Both the position numbers and the translations under genes were made by a program. From NCBI RefSeq assembly GCF_000819805.1, contig NZ_CDCE01000031.1, positions 160,893 through 224,892 of the forward strand: DNA of 64,000 bases, given 5' to 3'. The stretch is from Aeromonas diversa CDC 2478-85. GTDB lineage: Bacteria > Pseudomonadota > Gammaproteobacteria > Enterobacterales > Aeromonadaceae. This document shows, one piece after another, positions 61,158-64,000 of this stretch. The notes beneath the pieces were generated by a model. The model saw only the letters and a list, made by a program, of their open reading frames with translations. It was not told the DNA's origin and did no database searches. Numbering within the stretch: the first letter of the stretch is position 1; each line of letters begins with the position of its first letter.

Positions 61158-64000
61158 ATGAGCACCACTACCCTTCAGCATGATGCGGTTATCTCGCAGT
61201 TGAGTGGCAAGGTTTACCTTGTCAACGAAGATGGCACGCGTCGACTGGTTCTCGAAGGGGAGTTACTACCCAAGGGGGCAGTAGTGGTGTCTGACGATGG
61301 GGCTTTCGAGCTGCGCGATCCAGCCCCCTTAGCCCAGGGCGATGAGCCTGCCGAGCAGGTCACCGCCAGCGTCTCGGGCGACATCGATGCCTTGCAACAG
61401 GCCATTTTGGAGGGGCAGGACCCGACACAGGCCTTTGACGCCACCGCGGCGGGTGGTGCTCCCGCAGCCGGGGGCGGTGTGGCCGGTACCAGTAACAGCG
61501 GTTTCGTCGTGCTTGAGCGTAGTGGCTACGAGACCCTGGCTGTGGCGGGGTATGACACGACGCGTACAGAGACGGTTGCTCTGTCCGAGAATGTCACGCC
61601 AGGCATTGACGATTTCAAACCCGATGCCGAATTGACCCTGAGCGCCGATGGTTCGGTCAGTGAAGGTGGCAGCATTACGTATGTGGCTACCGTCGACCAT
61701 CCGGTCTACGGGAGCGAGCTGGTCGTTACCCTATCTAACGGTGCCACCATAGTGATTCCTCTTGGGCAGACGACCGCCTCGGTTGTGGTTGCTGCACCGG
61801 GGGATGATGTCTATCTGGATGCCTCTACTCTCTCTGTCTCGGTTACGGGTACCAGTGGTGGCAACTTCAATACTGTCACAGCCGGTCCCGCAGTGACGAC
61901 AGAGGTTACCGATACCATCGACACGGCAACCGCAACGCTGACGGCGACGCCGAGTGTCACCGAGGGGGGCGTCATCACTTACACCGTGACATTGAGCCAT
62001 CCGGCTCAAGGGGAAGTGAGCCTGACGCTTTCCAACGGCCAGATTGTGACGGTCGCAGACGGTCAGCGCATCGGTAGCATTGACTTTCAAACCCCGCCTA
62101 ACGACGTCTACAACAACGGCAGCACTGTGAGTGCCACTATCACTGCGGCAAGTGGTGGCAACTTCGAGCAATTGGCGGTAAGCCAGGCTCCGGCAGAGAC
62201 TCGCATTAACGATTCTATCGATGTCACCACAGTGACGCTGAGTTCTGCCACTCAAGGGCAAAACGTGGTTGAGGGCGGCAGCATCGTCTACACCGCAACT
62301 GCGAGCAATCCGGTCACCGAGACTCCTCTGCTGGTCACGTTGAGTAATGGGGTGGTCATCACTATCCCGGTCGGAGCAAGCAGTGCCAGCAGTGAGCCTA
62401 TATCGGTGCGTGGAGACGATATTTATCAGCAGGGTAATGAGGTGCTGAGCGTGACTATCACCGGCACCAGCGGGGGTAACTACGAGGCTCTGACACCGAG
62501 TGGCACCGTGACGCATATCGTCGTTGACGATCAAGATGCTCCGACTCTGACGCTAACCGGTGATGCCAGTGTCCTTGAGGGAAGCAGGGCAAATTATACG
62601 CTGACTATCAGCGATGCACCCAAGAGCGACCTGATCGTCAAGATGGTTGTCGGTCATATCACCACCGATGACGGTGATGTGCAGACAGTGACTAGAGATG
62701 TCGTCATCAAGGCCGGCACTACCGCGACGACGTTTGAGGTCGCGAGCCAGGATGATGCGATAGACGAGCCGGTTGAACAGTTTCTGGTGAGTGTGACGGA
62801 TGTCAGTGGCGGTGGTTACGAAAAGGCTCCGGCACTGCCCAATTCGGTGGTGACATCCGTTATCGACAACGATGAGGCGCCAGATGTTGACCGGGTGAGC
62901 GATGCGCTGGATGTGCGTGGCGAGGTGGTGGACGAGGGCGAGAGCGCCGTGTTTACCGTAACCCTGACCAATGGTAGCAGCAGCGAGACGGCGTTTAACT
63001 GGTCTCTCGGCGACAAGAGCGCCACCCTGGGCCTGGACTATACCCGTGATGTGACATTGAGCGATGGGGTAACCCTGAGCGCCGATGGTAGCCAGTTGAT
63101 CGTGCCGGCGGGCGTGACCCATTTCACCGTGACCGTTCCGACCCTGGAAGACAGTGTCGATGAGCAGGATGAGACCTTCACCTTGACGGTGGGAGGGAAG
63201 AGCGGGACGGCGACCATTATCGATAACGATGCAGGCCCGACTATCGACAGTGTCAGCGTGACCAACGCCGACGCCAAGGCAGAAGAGGGCACGGACCTGC
63301 ATTTCCAGGTGACCCTGAGCGCGGCGAGCGAGCAGGTGACCCACCACGGTTTCAACCTGGCCGGCGTCACCGCGGGTGAGGGCGACTTCGACCGTGCCGG
63401 CGTGACGTTTAGCAACGGCGTGACCCTGAGCGGCGACGGCCAGAGCGTGATCGTGCCAGCCGGGGTGAGCGGTTTCACCGTCACTGTGCCGACCGTGAAC
63501 GACAGCCTCGACGAAGCGGATGAGACGCTGACCCTGACCGTGGGCGGCAAAGACGCCACCGGCATCATAGTGGATAACGACAATGCGCCGGATGTCGACC
63601 GGGTGAGCGATGCGCTGGATGTGCGTGGCGAGGTGGTGGACGAGGGCGAGAGCGCCGTGTTCACCGTAACCCTGACCAATGGCAGCAGCAGCGAGACGGC
63701 GTTTAACTGGTCTCTGGGCGACAAGAGCGCGACCCTGGGCCTGGACTATACCCGTGATGTGACATTGAGCGATGGGGTAACCCTGAGTGCCGATGGTAGC
63801 CAGTTGATCGTACCGGCGGGCGTAACCCATTTCACCGTGACCGTTCCGACCCTGGAAGACAGTGTCGATGAGCAGGATGAGACCTTCACCTTGACGGTGG
63901 GAGGGAAGAGCGGGACGGCGACCATTATCGATAACGATGCAGGCCCGACTATCGACAGTGTCAGCGTGACCAACGCCGATGCCAAGGCAGAAGAGGGCAC
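61158..64000 (+). CDS. Giant LapA-type repeat adhesin, N-terminal part (runs off window)
   Basis: Open from the ATG at 61158 to the window end (947 codons) with no stop. There is no Sec signal, as expected of a type 1-secreted adhesin. Residues 1-100 look like the LapA-type retention module that plugs the TolC-like pore, with TAAG at residues 96-99 as candidate LapG cut site. Then come three to four diverged Ig-like repeats of about 100 residues (ending TSGGNF/ASGGNF/TSGGNY), one Calx-beta-like repeat, and from about 62877 an alternating pair of domains of about 118 residues each ending in IDND or VDND. The family drives biofilm attachment. The C-terminus and secretion genes lie outside. Confidence 0.88.
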   Translation, partial: MSTTTLQHDAVISQLSGKVYLVNEDGTRRLVLEGELLPKGAVVVSDDGAFELRDPAPLAQGDEPAEQVTASVSGDIDALQQAILEGQDPTQAFDATAAGGAPAAGGGVAGTSNSGFVVLERSGYETLAVAGYDTTRTETVALSENVTPGIDDFKPDAELTLSADGSVSEGGSITYVATVDHPVYGSELVVTLSNGATIVIPLGQTTASVVVAAPGDDVYLDASTLSVSVTGTSGGNFNTVTAGPAVTTEVTDTIDTATATLTATPSVTEGGVITYTVTLSHPAQGEVSLTLSNGQIVTVADGQRIGSIDFQTPPNDVYNNGSTVSATITAASGGNFEQLAVSQAPAETRINDSIDVTTVTLSSATQGQNVVEGGSIVYTATASNPVTETPLLVTLSNGVVITIPVGASSASSEPISVRGDDIYQQGNEVLSVTITGTSGGNYEALTPSGTVTHIVVDDQDAPTLTLTGDASVLEGSRANYTLTISDAPKSDLIVKMVVGHITTDDGDVQTVTRDVVIKAGTTATTFEVASQDDAIDEPVEQFLVSVTDVSGGGYEKAPALPNSVVTSVIDNDEAPDVDRVSDALDVRGEVVDEGESAVFTVTLTNGSSSETAFNWSLGDKSATLGLDYTRDVTLSDGVTLSADGSQLIVPAGVTHFTVTVPTLEDSVDEQDETFTLTVGGKSGTATIIDNDAGPTIDSVSVTNADAKAEEGTDLHFQVTLSAASEQVTHHGFNLAGVTAGEGDFDRAGVTFSNGVTLSGDGQSVIVPAGVSGFTVTVPTVNDSLDEADETLTLTVGGKDATGIIVDNDNAPDVDRVSDALDVRGEVVDEGESAVFTVTLTNGSSSETAFNWSLGDKSATLGLDYTRDVTLSDGVTLSADGSQLIVPAGVTHFTVTVPTLEDSVDEQDETFTLTVGGKSGTATIIDNDAGPTIDSVSVTNADAKAEEG
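61443..61454 (+). other. Candidate LapG cleavage motif TAAG
   Basis: Codons 96-99 of the adhesin encode Thr-Ala-Ala-Gly, followed by Gly and a Gly/Ala-rich linker. In Pseudomonas LapA the periplasmic protease LapG cuts at TAAG at a similar place, about residue 107-110, releasing the adhesin from the surface when c-di-GMP is low. Confidence 0.65.
62877..63584 (+). repeat. 708-bp tandem repeat unit, copy 1
   Basis: Encodes 236 residues: a first domain starting APDVDRVSDALDVRGEV and a second starting AGPTIDSVSVTNADAKAEE, each about 118 residues and each ending with an acidic IDND or VDND. The next copy starts at 63585. Confidence 0.92.
63585..64000 (+). repeat. 708-bp tandem repeat unit, copy 2 (partial)
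   Basis: The 416 visible bases align without gaps to 62877-63292. I count about ten differences, all at third codon positions and all silent, so the two protein segments are identical. Confidence 0.92.

Noticed and set aside
62553..63830. Minus-strand repeat-containing open frame of 425 codons
   Set aside because: Antisense to the adhesin; its internal repetition mirrors the repeat DNA of the sense strand.

Overview
The window reads as a stretch of chromosome from a GC-rich gammaproteobacterium, most probably Aeromonas or a close relative. The reasons are the protein sequences, which resemble E. coli and Vibrio orthologues closely; the classic gene strings lolB-ispE-prs // hemA-prfA-prmC-sirB2-sirB1-kdsA and ftsB-ispD-ispF-truD-surE-pcm-yqaA-nlpD-rpoS; a fused nuoCD gene; and type IV pilus motor, HU, RssB and YidE genes. 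The genus is an inference from overall character, not from a database search. No rRNA, tRNA, CRISPR array, insertion sequence or prophage was seen.

Layout. 315-6772 (minus): ychF, pth, a lipoprotein 5'-nucleotidase, prs, ispE, lolB. 6899-13838 (plus): hemA, prfA, prmC, sirB2, sirB1, kdsA, then ftsB, ispD, ispF. 13838-18705 (plus): truD, surE, pcm, yqaA, nlpD, rpoS. 18921-19717: an HU gene and an unrecognised 138-residue protein. 19762-22595 (minus): DUF4426 protein, yggU, yggT, proC, yggS; 22635-25590 (plus): pilT, pilU, yaaA. 25699-27459: a LysR regulator divergent from a short-chain dehydrogenase. 27494-31043: srmB divergent from trmN6, then brnQ. 31157-32309 (minus): zur, a CheX-like protein and a small membrane protein. 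32459-47248 (minus): the complete 13-gene nuo operon for NADH dehydrogenase I. 47396-49037 (minus): a MotA/MotB-type stator pair. 49397-49960: a small exported protein and a candidate structured RNA. 49964-51479 (minus): dnaT- and dnaC-like primosome genes. 51751-55286: rssB, a POT peptide transporter and galU. 55361-57504: comEA-like, cysQ, yciI, yciB. 57552-60955: a PanP-like decarboxylase and yidE. 61158-64000: the start of a giant LapA-type repeat adhesin that runs off the window end.

How the parts work together. Much of the window is housekeeping: translation (pth, prfA, prmC, ychF, trmN6, truD), isoprenoid precursors (ispD, ispE, ispF), outer-membrane and LPS building (lolB, kdsA, galU), cell division (ftsB, yciB) and respiration (nuo). 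rpoS, the stationary-phase sigma factor, and rssB, the adaptor that delivers it to ClpXP in E. coli, are both present. Surface behaviour is represented by the PilT/PilU retraction motors, a ComEA-like DNA-uptake protein, a CheX-like phosphatase, a stator pair and the adhesin.

Most notable: the adhesin starts with a retention-type N-terminus carrying a TAAG motif of the kind cut by LapG, followed by diverged repeats and then a 708-bp alternating two-domain repeat whose copies differ only at silent positions. Second is a 180-bp segment (about 49780-49960) with several stable hairpins ending in a strong terminator, a candidate small RNA. Third is a GGA-loop hairpin in the rssB leader that could bind CsrA/RsmA. 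No clearly new multi-gene system was found.
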